This document shows, piece after piece, positions 22,227-33,635 of a DNA stretch of 64,000 nucleotides. The notes beneath the pieces are model-generated. The model saw only the letters and a program-made list of their open reading frames with translations. It had not been told where the DNA came from and did no database searches. The stretch is from Liquidambar formosana (Eukaryota > Streptophyta > Magnoliopsida > Saxifragales > Altingiaceae). A program made the position numbers and the translations under genes. Position 1 is the stretch's first letter, and each line of letters starts with the position of its first letter. Where the stretch lies: the NCBI GenBank assembly GCA_039720395.1, contig CM077820.1, positions 17,505,923 to 17,569,922 on the forward strand, written 5' to 3'.

Positions 22227-22744
22227 ACCTTTTCATGAAAATATATAAATTTAAGTATAAAAATAAATAGACAAATAGATAAAATATGAAAATAAAATGC
22301 ATATGAAATAACATTCTTATTGATAATAAGAAAATAGAAAAAAAAAATAATAACGTTAATTGATGTGGACATTTCCATCACCAATTAAATGGTTAATTTT
22401 TCCATTAGGCTCTTCAAAGAAGTCTGAAACATCTAAATGAGTTATATCCAGGGGGTCATTGTGATCAATAAAATTTTTTTATACTTTCTTGCTCTTCTAC
22501 TTGATTGAGGCTTGGTAAAGTTTGACCAAATGATCAGGCGTATGACAGGTACACGACCAATGCCCTTTCATATCATAACTAAAGTAAATATCTTCATACT
22601 GCTCAGGCCTTTTATTTTTCTCTCTTTCTTGTTTGGCCTCATTGGTGGACCACTTCTGGTGGTATGATGTGGTTTTATTGTTGCGACCACCTGAATAATT
22701 ATTATAACCACCACGTTGTGAATAATTATTTTGCCTACGACCAC
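22227..22744 (-). pseudogene. Copia-A gag C-terminal fragment
   Basis: At 22497-22744 the frame is glycine/asparagine-rich (RRQNNYSQRGGYNNYSGG), then a ruined zinc knuckle (YFSYDMKGHWSCTC, where two cysteines of CX2CX4HX4C are tyrosines). The A/T-rich DNA between 22227 and 22496 is a decayed gag-pro junction. The fragment ends where the Athila LTR begins; the flank ACCAC (22740-22744) is its candidate duplication. Confidence 0.7.
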
Positions 22745-24100
22745 TGATAAGCACAAAATATTCATTGAAACTACTCCCTAATTTATATTTTCTAGTTATT
22801 TTATTATATTTAATTTGGTGTGTTTAAAGTGTTTTTGATTTATTGCAAGACTGTTGAGTTTATACCAAAAAAGATGACAATCGGGACTACTTAAGCTAAT
22901 AAATGCAACTTGAAGTGGGTTTCTCACTTGCCTAAAATTTCATGGAGCTGCAACAAGAGTTGGGTCAACAATTTTGAAGATTTGAGCAGCTGAAATTCAA
23001 AGTTAAGCAAAGAAATTCATGATCCCAAATTCAGCAGCAAATCTGGACAGATTGACCAAGTTTTGGTAATCTGGCCATAACTTGTGATTCCCATATCCGA
23101 TTTAGGTGAAATTGGTGGCTTTGGAAAGAAGACTTAAAGGACTACAATTGTTTAGTTTATGGAATTTCCTTATTAAACATTTTCCAAGTAAAAAATGAGC
23201 TGGAAGTGGACTTATTTGCAAAAATCTGAATCTGACAGAATTTGTCAAAGTAAGAACATGGGCAGCCAAGAATTTAAAGAAAAGGGGCATTGCTTTTGAC
23301 TTGTGGGATCAGCTGGATCCTTTCCCTATCTCCTATAAATATCAAGGGAATTCACATAACAAAGGGAGAAGAGGAGGTACAAAGACGGCTAAGGGGAGAA
23401 ACTAGTTCTTGGTTATCTATATGGCCAACCAATCTTTGTCTTAGGGTGGAGATGAAGCCCTAATCAAGTATTGTGTATTTTATTGTATTGTGTTGTGGAT
23501 TTGATTATTTGTGTATGAGGATTGCATAACTAGGAGGATTGTATTATTGATACAATTGGTTTTAGTGTTTTTATCTCAAATTGTGTTTAATTTCTGTGAT
23601 TTTAAATACAATGGTTATGCAATGGTTTTGACTGTGTATATATTTGGAGATTAAGATAATTCATGCTTAGATAAGATGAGTCGTGCTCACAAATTAATTT
23701 AGAGTAGAGTAGGTGAGACGATTCATGCTATATCTTTGATGAGTTATGCCTAATTTACAAGTATAAGAACCTTTCTTGATGATGTCATTGGGCTTGTAGC
23801 TGCAATGAGTCTTGCTCATACCAAATAATAACTTTTTGAAACACGTTACAATAAGAGCATTTTTATACAAGATTAGTGGTGGATTCAAGACCCTAAGTAT
23901 TTCTTTTACTGAAGAAAATATAAATTTATTTTGCTTGCCTTACATAGAGTTCAAAACTACAAAAATCATCTTTTTGAATTATTTTAGTATTCAGTTTTCA
24001 AAATTAAAATAATCCTAAAACAGTCCCTGTGGTACGACACCCGTACTACCACTATATACAAATTTTTGCATCTTACGGGTAATTGATTTTGACACAATCA
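22745..24100 (+). repeat. Athila 5' LTR
   Basis: 1356 bp from TGATAAGCAC to GACACAATCA, six bases before the primer site. A TATA box TATAAATA lies at 23334-23341. The same start recurs at 63328. Confidence 0.87.
23334..23341 (+). promoter_or_regulatory. Athila LTR TATA box
   Basis: CTCCTATAAATATCAAG sits about 590 bp into the LTR, in a good U3 position for the element promoter. Confidence 0.65.
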
Positions 24101-24106
24101 AATTTT

Positions 24107-24124
24107 TGGCGCCGTTGCCGGGGA
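24107..24124 (+). promoter_or_regulatory. Athila primer-binding site
   Basis: TGGCGCCGTTGCCGGGGA, the primer site typical of Athila-group Gypsy elements, six bases after the LTR. Confidence 0.9.
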
Positions 24125-24425
24125 CTGTCAATGCAATTGCATTAATTAGAGATTTGATATTCTACTATAATTCTTAGTTTAGAATTTTTTTTTTTTTTTT
24201 GTTTTTACTAATTTTTTTTTTTTCATGTGCAGGTAATTGGTAGACTACACAGACAAGCAGACATTAGGCTAAAAAATAAAAATAAAAAATAAAAAGAGAA
24301 AAAAAATTTTAATACTATTCAAGGACGGTTGTACCGCCTGCCTAATTTGACAACTAACGTAACTTGACTAACTATTCAAGGACGGTTGTACCGCCTGTTT
24401 TATTTTATTTTATTTATTTCATTTT

Positions 24426-24463
<38 letters not shown>

Positions 24464-24493
24464 CATTATTATGGCCAGTTTTACCGCCTACTG

Positions 24494-24524
<31 letters not shown>

Positions 24525-24842
24525 TCTTTTCTCTCTTTTCTTTTCTTTTCTTTTCAAGGACGGTTGTACCGCCTGTTTTATTTTATTTTAGTTATTTATT
24601 TCATTTTATCTTTCAAATATATCACCTTGTTGTAATTATTCTTGTTTTCTTGTAGTTGCACACAAAAAAAATAATAAAAAAATGAAATAAAAAAAAAAAA
24701 AAAAAGAGTTTTGAGGTGTTGTATGCATGGATGTCGTTCTTTGTTTCCTAACTTAGTACCCTTTGACTCTGAGATGGAGTACACCCTTAGGACTATTAGA
24801 CTGTCTTCACAATCTAATAAGACTATTGGTACAACTAAAATC
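24125..24842 (+). other. Athila leader with repeated motif and microsatellites
   Basis: The phrase CAAGGACGGTTGTACCGCCT occurs three times (about 24320, 24378 and 24555) and a decayed fourth near 24472. Between them are a (TTA)n run (about 24427-24470) and (TA)n(CA)n runs (about 24494-24523). No coding sequence. Confidence 0.75.
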
Positions 24843-25757
24843 ATGAGTACAGAAAACTAAGACCTGCCCAAGCCATTGAGGGACTTCACCCCCTCCACAT
24901 ACACATCACCTTCCTGCATTCGGCTACCCACTGTAGCCGCTGCTCAATATGAGATTAGGTCCAGTGTGATCCAAATGCTTCCATCTTTCTACGGACTGAG
25001 AAATGAAAACCTCTATGAGCATCTCGATGAATTCCTTGAAATCTATTCTACAGTCAAATTCCCAAATTTTTCTGATGATAGTCTTAGATTGAGGTTGTTT
25101 CCATTCTCACTTAAGGATGATGCCAAAAATTGACTTAACTCCTTAGAAGGCAACACAATTTCAACGTGGGAACAAATGCAACAAGAATTCTTAAAGAAGT
25201 ATTTTCCCATAGGCAAGACCAACCAAATTCGACGAGCTATCACGAGTTTCTCACAACTCAATGGTGAGCAATTTCATGAGACTTGGGAGAGATTTAAAGA
25301 CCTCATTCATAAATGTCCTCACCATGCAGTGCCCAAGTGGCAACTGGTTCAATGCTTTTATAATGGTTTATCCACAAATCACCGTCAAATGGTGGATGCC
25401 TCTTGTGGTGGGACTTTCATGATGAAAAGTGAAATGAGGCTTAGGAATTGTTTGAGAACCTTAGTGAGAATTCTTTTCAACATGTTGCGGCCTCTAGGAG
25501 TGAAAAATCAACATCTTCTAGTTCTTAAAAGAGAGGAGGTATCTATGAAGTAGGGCACTCTATAGATATCTATGGGAAAGTGGATGCTTTATCTAAAAAG
25601 CTTGATCAATTGTTGTCCATAGGACAAATCCCTACAACATCTTCTCAGCCTCCCACCTTACAAGAAGAATGTGCTTTATGTTCTAGCCGTGCTCACTTCA
25701 TAAGTGAATGCCCAATGGCTTCCCAATTCCCTGAATTTGTCCAAGAACAAGTCAATG
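24843..25757 (+). pseudogene. Athila Gag, N-terminal part, broken
   Basis: The expected ATG at 24843 is followed by a stop at codon 6 (24858-24860). The capsid region is clear (RDFTPSTYTSP, RLRLFPFSLKDDAKN, LKKYFPIGKTNQIRRAI, HETWERFKDLIHKCPHH). A TGA at 25131-25133 replaces a tryptophan, a base is missing near 25430, and another stop follows near 25442. A partial zinc knuckle (CALCSSRAHFISEC) lies near 25675-25716. The frame is cut at 25757 by LTR-X and resumes at 50442. Confidence 0.87.
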
Positions 25758-26341
25758 TGTGAACCCCGGAAATTGGGCCCACGAGGGATTGGCGAAAAGA
25801 TTGGTTTGTTTGAAAAAGAAAAAGGAGTCGCCACCTTATTTTTTAAAGGAAACAAGGAAAACCCTAAAAATAGTTTGTTTTAAGAAAACAATTTGAATGA
25901 CTCCATGTTTAAAAAGGAAAGGCAAAAACAGTCTTTTGGAAACCAAAGAAGTCGGGGATTCGGAGGCTAAGTTATGACATGGGAAGGTTCTAAGCAAAGC
26001 CTATAGGCACCCATGTCACCCTTTCGGTCTCTCAGTTCATTTGGGCTAAATCAAGATCTTTCCATACAAAAATCAGCAAGTATATCATCACAAGAATTGC
26101 ATGCATATCATATATTTCATTCATCCATCCATGCATAATAAGCAAATAAAACAGAAAATAAAGAAAAAGAAAACAAAACAAAAAGAAGCCTAGGATGCTT
26201 GGATCCTAGAACGGACTTGAGCCTCACGAAGAGCGCCTACGTACCATGCAACGAAATACATGGATCAAAGTCCACGTAGTTCGATTAGAACTAGGGTTAA
26301 AACTTAATATAAACCTATGGTTAAAACCCTAGGTTTCCTTA

Positions 26342-27509
26342 TGTTGGCCCAAATAATCAACCCTAGAGGGGAGGTGAATTGGGTTGATGCAAAATAAATG
26401 GAACTTTAAAAATTTTTGCAAATAAAGTAAATTAAACAATGATGCAAATAGCACACGTAATGAAAGCAAATAAATAAGAGAGAGTTAGAGAAATCAAACA
26501 CAAGATATAACGAGGTTCGGCTCTCCCGCCTACGTCCTCGCCTCAAGAACTCCGCTTGAGGATTCCAAATCCACTAACCAATCTCCTTCACGGGTGGAGA
26601 TCAAACCTTACACCAATCTACTTGCGGGTGTAGATCAAACCTTTACAATAAACTAATTCCCTTTGCTCAACAAGAGTTATGCCCAACCCTCAACCTCTCA
26701 CAAAGATAGATATGAATTTAGTACAACAACAAATCCCTCTTGATAGGGTGAATGAAGAATTAAGCTCAATCTAATATGATATCAACAATGAAAGCTCAAG
26801 TTGTGGATCTAAGGCTTGATAATGGATATGAAGAGTATAATCATTTTCCTTTTGTTGATGCATCATCCCAAAGTGTTTGAGACACCATTTATATAGCCTT
26901 GGATGGTTTATGACCGTTTGGTAGCAGCCCTTTCAAAAATAGAGCCGTTAGAGCACTTTTTGGGGCTTAAAAACTAGCCGTTATTCTGTCAGAACGAGGC
27001 TTTCAGCCGTCTGAAATATCCTTTCAGCCGTCTGAAATGAGGCTACTGAAAATTCCAGAGAAGGTATAAATTGGGTTCGTTTACTTCAGACTTTCAGCCG
27101 TCTCAAAGTTGACTTTCAGCCGCCTGAAATTTTCAGCCGTCTTAAACGAGCCGTCTGAAAGTTTCAGCCGTCTCAAACGAGCCGTCTGAAAGTTTCAGCC
27201 GTCTTAAATGAGCCGTCTGAAAATTTTCAGCCTTCTCAAAGTTACAGCTTTCTCAAACGAGCCGTCCAAATACCCAAGACTTCAATATCTTCAAGTCTTC
27301 ACTTCATGGGGTTCTTTGAGAGTTGGAATCTTCTCTTCTTTGAGGCTCCTTTCTTTTCTAGATTTCTTTGGCTTTCTTTTCACATTTGAGCATAGAAAAA
27401 CCTAGCTTATAATGATCAACTTAAATGATAAACATTAGTCCATAACCATCAATGCTTTGTTATCATCAAAATCATAAAATATTCATGGAATGAAACCTTG
27501 AGGCTAACA
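26342..27509 (-). repeat. Copia-B 3' LTR
   Basis: 1168 bp, TGTTGGCCCAAATAATCAAC to GAGGCTAACA. The minus-strand TATA box (TATATAAAT) is at 26887-26895. Upstream of it (26995-27250) lies a cluster of TTTCAGCCGTCTGAAA-type motifs. Confidence 0.92.
26995..27255 (-). repeat. Cluster of TTTCAG-N4-CTGAAA dyads in the Copia-B U3
   Basis: About ten copies of CAGCCGTCT, many inside the imperfect palindrome TTTCAGCCGTCTGAAA and others as CAGCCGTCTCAAA or CAGCCGTCTTAAA. They are upstream of the element's TATA box, like tandem enhancer boxes of other Copia elements. The other LTR has one more 21-bp unit. Confidence 0.7.
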
Positions 27510-27524
27510 ATCTCCCCCTTTTTG
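27510..27524 (-). promoter_or_regulatory. Copia-B polypurine tract
   Basis: The minus strand reads AAAAAGGGGGAGAT right before the 3' LTR. Confidence 0.8.
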
Positions 27525-28529
27525 ATGATGACAAACTATTGATGTTGATCATAAAATAATAAGCATTAAAATTGTTAGAGGTTAATAAATAAATACAATT
27601 TTCATGCTCCCCCTAACAATATGCATAATGATACCAATAATAAAGTATGCAATAATACCAATGGCTATCATCAATAAGCATCTATACCATTTAATGTGTG
27701 CATGATAACAAAAAAATATCAAAAGTAAGATCATCATGCATTTTTACATTAAGCTCATATTCTCCCCCTAAATCATATACTCATCATGTACAAAGAGAAT
27801 ATAACATCAATCATTATAATTTCTCCCCCTTTGACATCATAAAAAAGAATGATGTTCATATATATATATATATATATATATATAGTCATAATACCAAGAG
27901 AATGTACATTTAAGCTCATAAAAATTCATGCCACACATGAGATTCAAAATATCAACAAGTCTAGCGATGAATAGCATCAAAATCATCATGTGGATCATGC
28001 TTTAGGGTTTATAATGTGCATATAAGCCAAGATTTTGAAAAGAATAAATATCAATTGTGAAGAGAAACCTTGGGCTAGCATGATTTTTTATTTTTATTAT
28101 TTTTATTTTTTAATTTATAATTTTAAGCATTGAAGCACAATAGACTTATAGAAAGATATATGCAATATTAGTCATTTCATGCATCAATCTCATCAAAAGA
28201 GTACATATCCAAATCAATGGATAAATATGCAAAACATTATCATCATGCATTGATTTGATTTTTATAATTATAGCACTCTTGGCAAGTTTATGCTTACACT
28301 CTTCAAAAAATAAAACTTTTTATAAATAAAGAGGAAATGCTTACCAATATCACCTTATCATAAGGTTTCTACCTTTTGAGGCTCAAGCATCATTCCTTGG
28401 GAGTTCATGAATATGAATTGAATTTACCTCCCATAATTTCATTAAGCTCATGCTTGAGGTTGCATACCTACAAAACAAGATTATGCAACTTTCTTTGGTA
28501 CCCAAACCATTTTGGGTCCATGAGGATTA
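27525..28529 (-). other. Copia-B 3' non-coding region
   Basis: A/T-rich with CCCCCT-type blocks (near 27606, 27764 and 27824) that look like extra purine tracts on the coding strand, and a (TA)n run near 27858-27883. Where pol should be there is none. Just after the gag stop a short GPK/GLGTK-like remnant suggests the start of the deleted polyprotein region. Confidence 0.5.
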
Positions 28530-29675
28530 CTACTTAGAATTATAGCCCCTTTTAGGCTTCCAAATTCGTTTTATTTTGACAAAAGAGTTTAAGTAAGATT
28601 TTTCCAAATTGGTTTTGTCAAAAATACATCTTTGATTCCCCAAAGTTTTATCAAAATTTTCTTTACCATTTGAAAACTTGGTCAAGGTAGGGGTCAAATT
28701 ATCAATCTTTTCTTTTAAAGAAATAGTTTCTTTTTGAAAGCATAATAAATATTGATTTTTCAAAATATCTTGCTTATTTTGTCTCTTCAAATTGTCATTA
28801 AGATTATTCAAATTTTCAATAACATTTGAGAGAAAAGAATTTTTCTTTTTCAAAACAATATTTTTATGAGCAAGTTTCTCGCATTCTTCAAGTAACTCAT
28901 CAAAAGAAATTTGAAACTCTTCATAATAAGAGGATTCATCAAGATTAGAGTTTACCTCCTCTTCTTGTGCCATGAAGCAAAAATGAGCTACATCTTTATT
29001 GCTTGATGCTTTACTTGAGTCACTATCTTCTTCAACAACTTCACGAGCTTTCATAGTGAGTTCATATGTTGTAAGGTTGCCATTTAGATCACTTAAGCTC
29101 ATATTGTTGAGATCCCTTCCTTGAAGAATGGAGGTGGTCAAAGAATCCCAAGCTTTAGGAAGACACCTAAGTATCTTTCTCACCAATTCCGAGTTAGTAT
29201 AGGTTTTGCCAAGAGAGCTCAATGAATTAACAATAATATTGAAGCGAGTAAACATATTGGAAATAGTCTCATACTCCTTCATTCTAAATAATTCATATTC
29301 ACATATAAGCGTATTAATTTTGGCCTCTTTAACTTGAGGTGTTCCTTCATAGGAAACCTCTAGTGCATCCCATATTTCTTTGGCGCTAGTGCACCTAAAG
29401 ATTTTACTAAATTCATTTGGAGCAAGTGCACAATATAGAAGATTCATAGCTTTAGCATTGATTTCCATGAGTCTCTTGTCATTATCATCCCATTGTTCTT
29501 GGGTCTTTGTGAGTATATGGGGTCCATTTTCAATAACCTTCCATACTTCATAGTTGGAGGCTTGAATAAAAATTCTCATTTTTATTTTCCAAAAATTATA
29601 TAGAAAGCCATTAAATAAAGGTGGCCTTAGGGTCGATTGACCTTCGACAATAAGAGCTCCAAAATATTTTGACAT
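28530..29675 (-). CDS. Copia-B Gag, UBN2 type
   Basis: 381 codons from ATG (29675) to TAG. The N-terminal part is Copia Gag: PPLFNGFLYNFWKIKMRIFI, AKAMNLLYCALAPNEF, AKEIWDALEVSYEG, then LVRKILRCLPKAWDSL and DLNGNLTTYELTMK. The C-terminal part is acidic, then a long coiled-coil-like stretch (LLEECEKLAHKNIVLKKKN). No zinc knuckle is visible before the stop, so RNA binding may be weakened or the frame shortened. No internal stop, in line with its youth. Confidence 0.87.
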   Translation of the reverse strand: MSKYFGALIVEGQSTLRPPLFNGFLYNFWKIKMRIFIQASNYEVWKVIENGPHILTKTQEQWDDNDKRLMEINAKAMNLLYCALAPNEFSKIFRCTSAKEIWDALEVSYEGTPQVKEAKINTLICEYELFRMKEYETISNMFTRFNIIVNSLSSLGKTYTNSELVRKILRCLPKAWDSLTTSILQGRDLNNMSLSDLNGNLTTYELTMKAREVVEEDSDSSKASSNKDVAHFCFMAQEEEVNSNLDESSYYEEFQISFDELLEECEKLAHKNIVLKKKNSFLSNVIENLNNLNDNLKRQNKQDILKNQYLLCFQKETISLKEKIDNLTPTLTKFSNGKENFDKTLGNQRCIFDKTNLEKSYLNSFVKIKRIWKPKRGYNSK

Positions 29676-29713
29676 GATCTTAACTCTAGTGAAGATTTCA
29701 AATCAAAATTAGA

Positions 29714-29730
29714 GCCCTGCTCTGATACCA
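29714..29730 (-). promoter_or_regulatory. Copia-B primer-binding site (tRNA-iMet)
   Basis: The minus strand reads TGGTATCAGAGCAGGGC, two bases inside the LTR start. Confidence 0.9.
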
Positions 29731-29732
29731 AT

Positions 29733-30690
29733 TGTTGGCCCAAATAATCAACCCTAGAGGGGGGGTGAATTGGGTTGATGCAAAATAAATGGAACTTTAA
29801 AAATTTTTGCAAATAAAGTAAATTAAACAATGATGCAAATAGCACACTTAATGAAAGCAAATAAATGAGAGAGAGTTAGAGAAATCAAACACAAGATATA
29901 ACGAGGTTCGGCTCTCCCGCCTACGTCCTCGCCTCAAGAACTCCGCTTGAGGATTCCAAATCCACTAACCAATCTCCTTCACGGGTGGAGATCAAACCTT
30001 ACACCAATCTACTTGCGGGTGTAGATCAAACCTTTACAATAAACTAATTCCCTTTGCTCAACAAGAGTTATGCCCAACCCTCAACCTCTCACAAAGATAG
30101 ATATGAATTTAGTACAACAACAAATCCCTCTTGATAGGGTGAGTGAAGAATTAAGCTCAATCTAATATGATATCAACAATGAAAGCTCAAGTTGTGGATC
30201 TAAGGCTTGATAATGGATATGAAGAGTATAATCATTTTCCTTTTGTTGATGCATCATCCCAAAGTGTTTGAGACACCATTTATATAGCCTTGGATGGTTT
30301 ATGACCGTTTGGTAGCAGCCCTTTCAAAAATAGAGCCGTTAGAGCACTTTTTGGGGCTTAAAAACTAGCCGTTATTCTGTCAGAACGAGGCTTTCAGCCG
30401 TCTGAAATATCCTTTCAGCCGTCTGAAATATCCTTTCAGCCGTCTGAAATGAGGCTACTGAAAATTCCAGAGAAGGTATAAATTGGGTTCGTTTACTTCA
30501 GACTTTCAGCCGTCTCAAAGTTGACTTTCAGCCGCCTGAAATTTTCAGCCGTCTTAAACGAGCCGTCTGAAAGTTTCAGCCGTCTCAAACGAGCCGTCTG
30601 AAAGTTTCAGCCGTCTTAAACGAGCCGTCTGAAAATTTTCAGCCTTCTCAAAGTTACAGCTTTCTCAAACGAGCCGTCCAAATACCCAAG
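29733..30690 (-). repeat. Copia-B 5' LTR, first part
   Basis: It matches 26342-27509 except for a few bases and an extra 21-bp repeat unit near 30411. It is cut at 30690 by the Tat element; the rest is at 48080-48310. TATA box (minus) at 30278-30286. Confidence 0.9.
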
Positions 30691-33496
30691 TGTGAACCCC
30701 GGAAATTGGGCCCACAAGGGATTGAAAGAAAATGGGTTTGAAAAAGAAAAAGGAAAGGAGTCGCCACCTTATTTTTTAAAGGAAACAAGGAAAACCCTAA
30801 AAATAGTTTGTTTTAGGAAAACAATTTGAATGACTCCGTAAAAAAGGAAAGGCAAAAACCAATCTTTTGAAAACCAAAGAAATCGGGGATTCAGAGGCTA
30901 AGTTATGACATGGGAAGGTTCTAGGCAAAGCCTATAGGCACCCATGTCACCCTTTCGGTCTCTCAGTTCATTTGGGCTAAATTAAGATCTTTCCATACAA
31001 AAATCAGCAAGTATATCATCACAAGAATTGCATGCATATCATATATTTCATTCATCCATCCATGCATAATAAGCACATAAACACAGAAAAAGAAAAAGAA
31101 GAAAAGAAAACAAAAATAAACCTAGGATGCTTGGATCCTAGAACGGACTTGAGCCTCACGAAGAGCGCCTACGTACCATGCAACGAAATACATGGATCAA
31201 AGTCCACGTAGTTCGATTAGAACTAAGGTTAAATCCTAATACAAACCTATGGTAAAAACCCTAGGTTTCCTTATTTGATCAAAAGAGAATTGATAGAAAG
31301 TTTGATTTTAGGAAAGAAATCCACAAAATGGAAACCTTAATAAAAACCAGAATTTTGTTTATGAAGGAAACCTCTAATTAAACCATAGGATCATATTAAA
31401 AATTAACCCTAAATAGGGAGAAGAGAAGGGATAAGGAAGAAAGGTGAATTGGGGCACCTTCACACCCACTTACCTGAGCGCAATTACTCCAAACATTAGC
31501 TATTTCAGACATAAGCAGCTCTATTTGCCATAGGACAAATACCACACCTATTTGCACCCTTACAAGTGCTCAAAACCATGCAAAAACACCAACATGCAAA
31601 TCTGGACAGAATAGTATTATGACCTAAAATCATCCACTAAGCATGCCAATAGCAAAAACAGCGAACAATAATAAGTCCTAACATATTCCTAGAACCATAT
31701 CATGCATAAAAACCCTAAAACATACTAACATGCATACAAAACTATCATGTTTACTCCATATGAAAAACATATACAGCAAACACGAAGAAAAACCAATAAA
31801 AAAGTCTACTTTATCATGCTATATGAAAACAAACACGAAACAATGACTCTAAAACCCTAAACTCACAAATATGCTTAAAAACTCACAAGACATACTTTAA
31901 TCATGCTAAAACCAAACTAAACAGAAATTATATCATGCATATTAACTAACTAAAGCAATATAACATGATGAAAATCCTAACTCTAACATGCAATGACACT
32001 AATCCTAGCACAAGGACAAACAGGAGCACAAGAATCATAACTATGCATTGAAACATAAAGGACAGCCCTAAAGCATGCTAAACAGTAGATAAACAATAGA
32101 TATTCCATGTATATTAACTAGCTAGAGTGTTAATACATGATAAAAAAGGCTACTTTTAACATGCAATAAGCCTAACCCATATGAAAACCTAGTTTAAGCT
32201 TGAATAGAGAAGGAGAATACCTTATTCTCTCTCAAACACTAAAGTATTAATGCATAAAGTGGCTCCCCTTGTGTTTGTAATTGTTCGTGGCTCCTCAGGT
32301 CTTTAGAGTGAATCAAACCAACACGAATCCTCCTCTTTGTCAAAGTGGTATCACAGCAAAGAGATCAAAACTCACTCAACTTTGAAAAGAAATAGAAAAC
32401 AAAAAGAGAACAAGAGAAAAGAAAAGTGATTTTCGTCACTTTGCAGCAGCAGCAACTTCAATCGCGTTTTTGGGTATGAAAACGTTAGATTTGGACAAAG
32501 CTTGTGAAATACAAAGTTGTAGAGAATTGAATTATCTTTCTAACAAGACCAATTTCATCAAATTCTGACTTCGGATGAAAAAGTTATGATTAAAATACGA
32601 CTGCTGGTTTTCAGAAAATCTGCTGCTGAATTATGACGAATTTCACTCCCTCCAAACCCTCTTCTCCTCCCCCTTGTTTAAAGACATTAAGAGAGTATTT
32701 ATAGCTGAAATCTGGAGTTTCCCTTTCCTTCCTGGACTAGGTTTCTTTGGAGAATAATCAAAAGGTATTTTATAATGATAAAAGACTTCTAATCTGAATA
32801 GGAAAAGGAAATTGTCTTTTATAAAAATTGGGAGACTGACCGCTAACACGCATGCACATGTATCGTATGTGCGTACACACACTCATCACATACGTACACG
32901 TGTTAGTGTCATGATAAAAATGGCTAATTTAATAAAATAATTTTCTTTTCATTTTAACCAAAAATCTCATGCTGTGATTCGCACTAATTCTTCAAGGATA
33001 GTCCGTAAATAACCACACTAAACTCATCATCAGGCCATATCAAAATTGAACTTCATGAAACACTTTTGAGGGTAAAATGATGACTAATGAAAGTCAATTT
33101 GAAAAGATTTGGTTGGTAATTGTGAGTCAATTAGAGCTAACCCAAGGAAGGGTCAATTAACCAACTTGAACTACATCGAGCCATTTTAATCCCGAGCCAT
33201 TGACTTACCAAATTGAACCTAGAAATACCTCTTATGCATCCATATGAACTCCAATTGACAATTTGGAGATCATTTCAAGGTCAAATGAAAAGTTTGGGAC
33301 TTAAAAGACGATTATGCCCCTCAAGTCACAAAAGCTCTTATTATCCCTCAAGATCAACTCCAATTTGAACCAAAATTCATATCCATTGTCCTTGTGACTC
33401 TAGAAAACTAATGCAAGTGACTAGACTCAAAAACAAAACAAAAACATGCATGAAATGATGAGCCCTAGTAAGGTGGTGCAAAAATGGGGTGTGATA
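30691..33496 (-). repeat. Tat 3' LTR
   Basis: 2806 bp beginning TGTGAACCCCGGAAATTGGG and ending GGGTGTGATA, where the other LTR ends GTGACA. TATA box on the minus strand at 32696-32703. An inverted repeat lies at 32843-32906. Confidence 0.93.
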
Positions 33497-33511
33497 GAAG
33501 CCCCTCATTGG
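33497..33511 (-). promoter_or_regulatory. Tat polypurine tract
   Basis: The minus strand reads AATGAGGGGCTTC directly before the 3' LTR. Confidence 0.75.
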
Positions 33512-33635
33512 CGAACAAGTTACACTTGTGAACCAATGATAAAGAACAACCCATTTTTGGCCAAAAAGCCCGGAGAAATCACACACTAATACCAACAATG
33601 ATGGGAGGTTGAAAACTTGAGACTGAAATAAGGAA

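Noticed and set aside
26995..27250. TTTCAGCCGTCTGAAA cluster as a CRISPR array
   Set aside because: Spacing is irregular, spacers are not unique, and it lies in a plant LTR.
26342..30690. Reading 26342-30690 as a complete stand-alone element
   Set aside because: Its right LTR ends early at 30690 without a CA end; the missing 231 bp lies at 48080-48310 beyond the Tat insertion.
32643..32882. 79-codon ORF found identically at 47221-47460
   Set aside because: Lies in the paired Tat LTRs, U3/R region; no protein motif.
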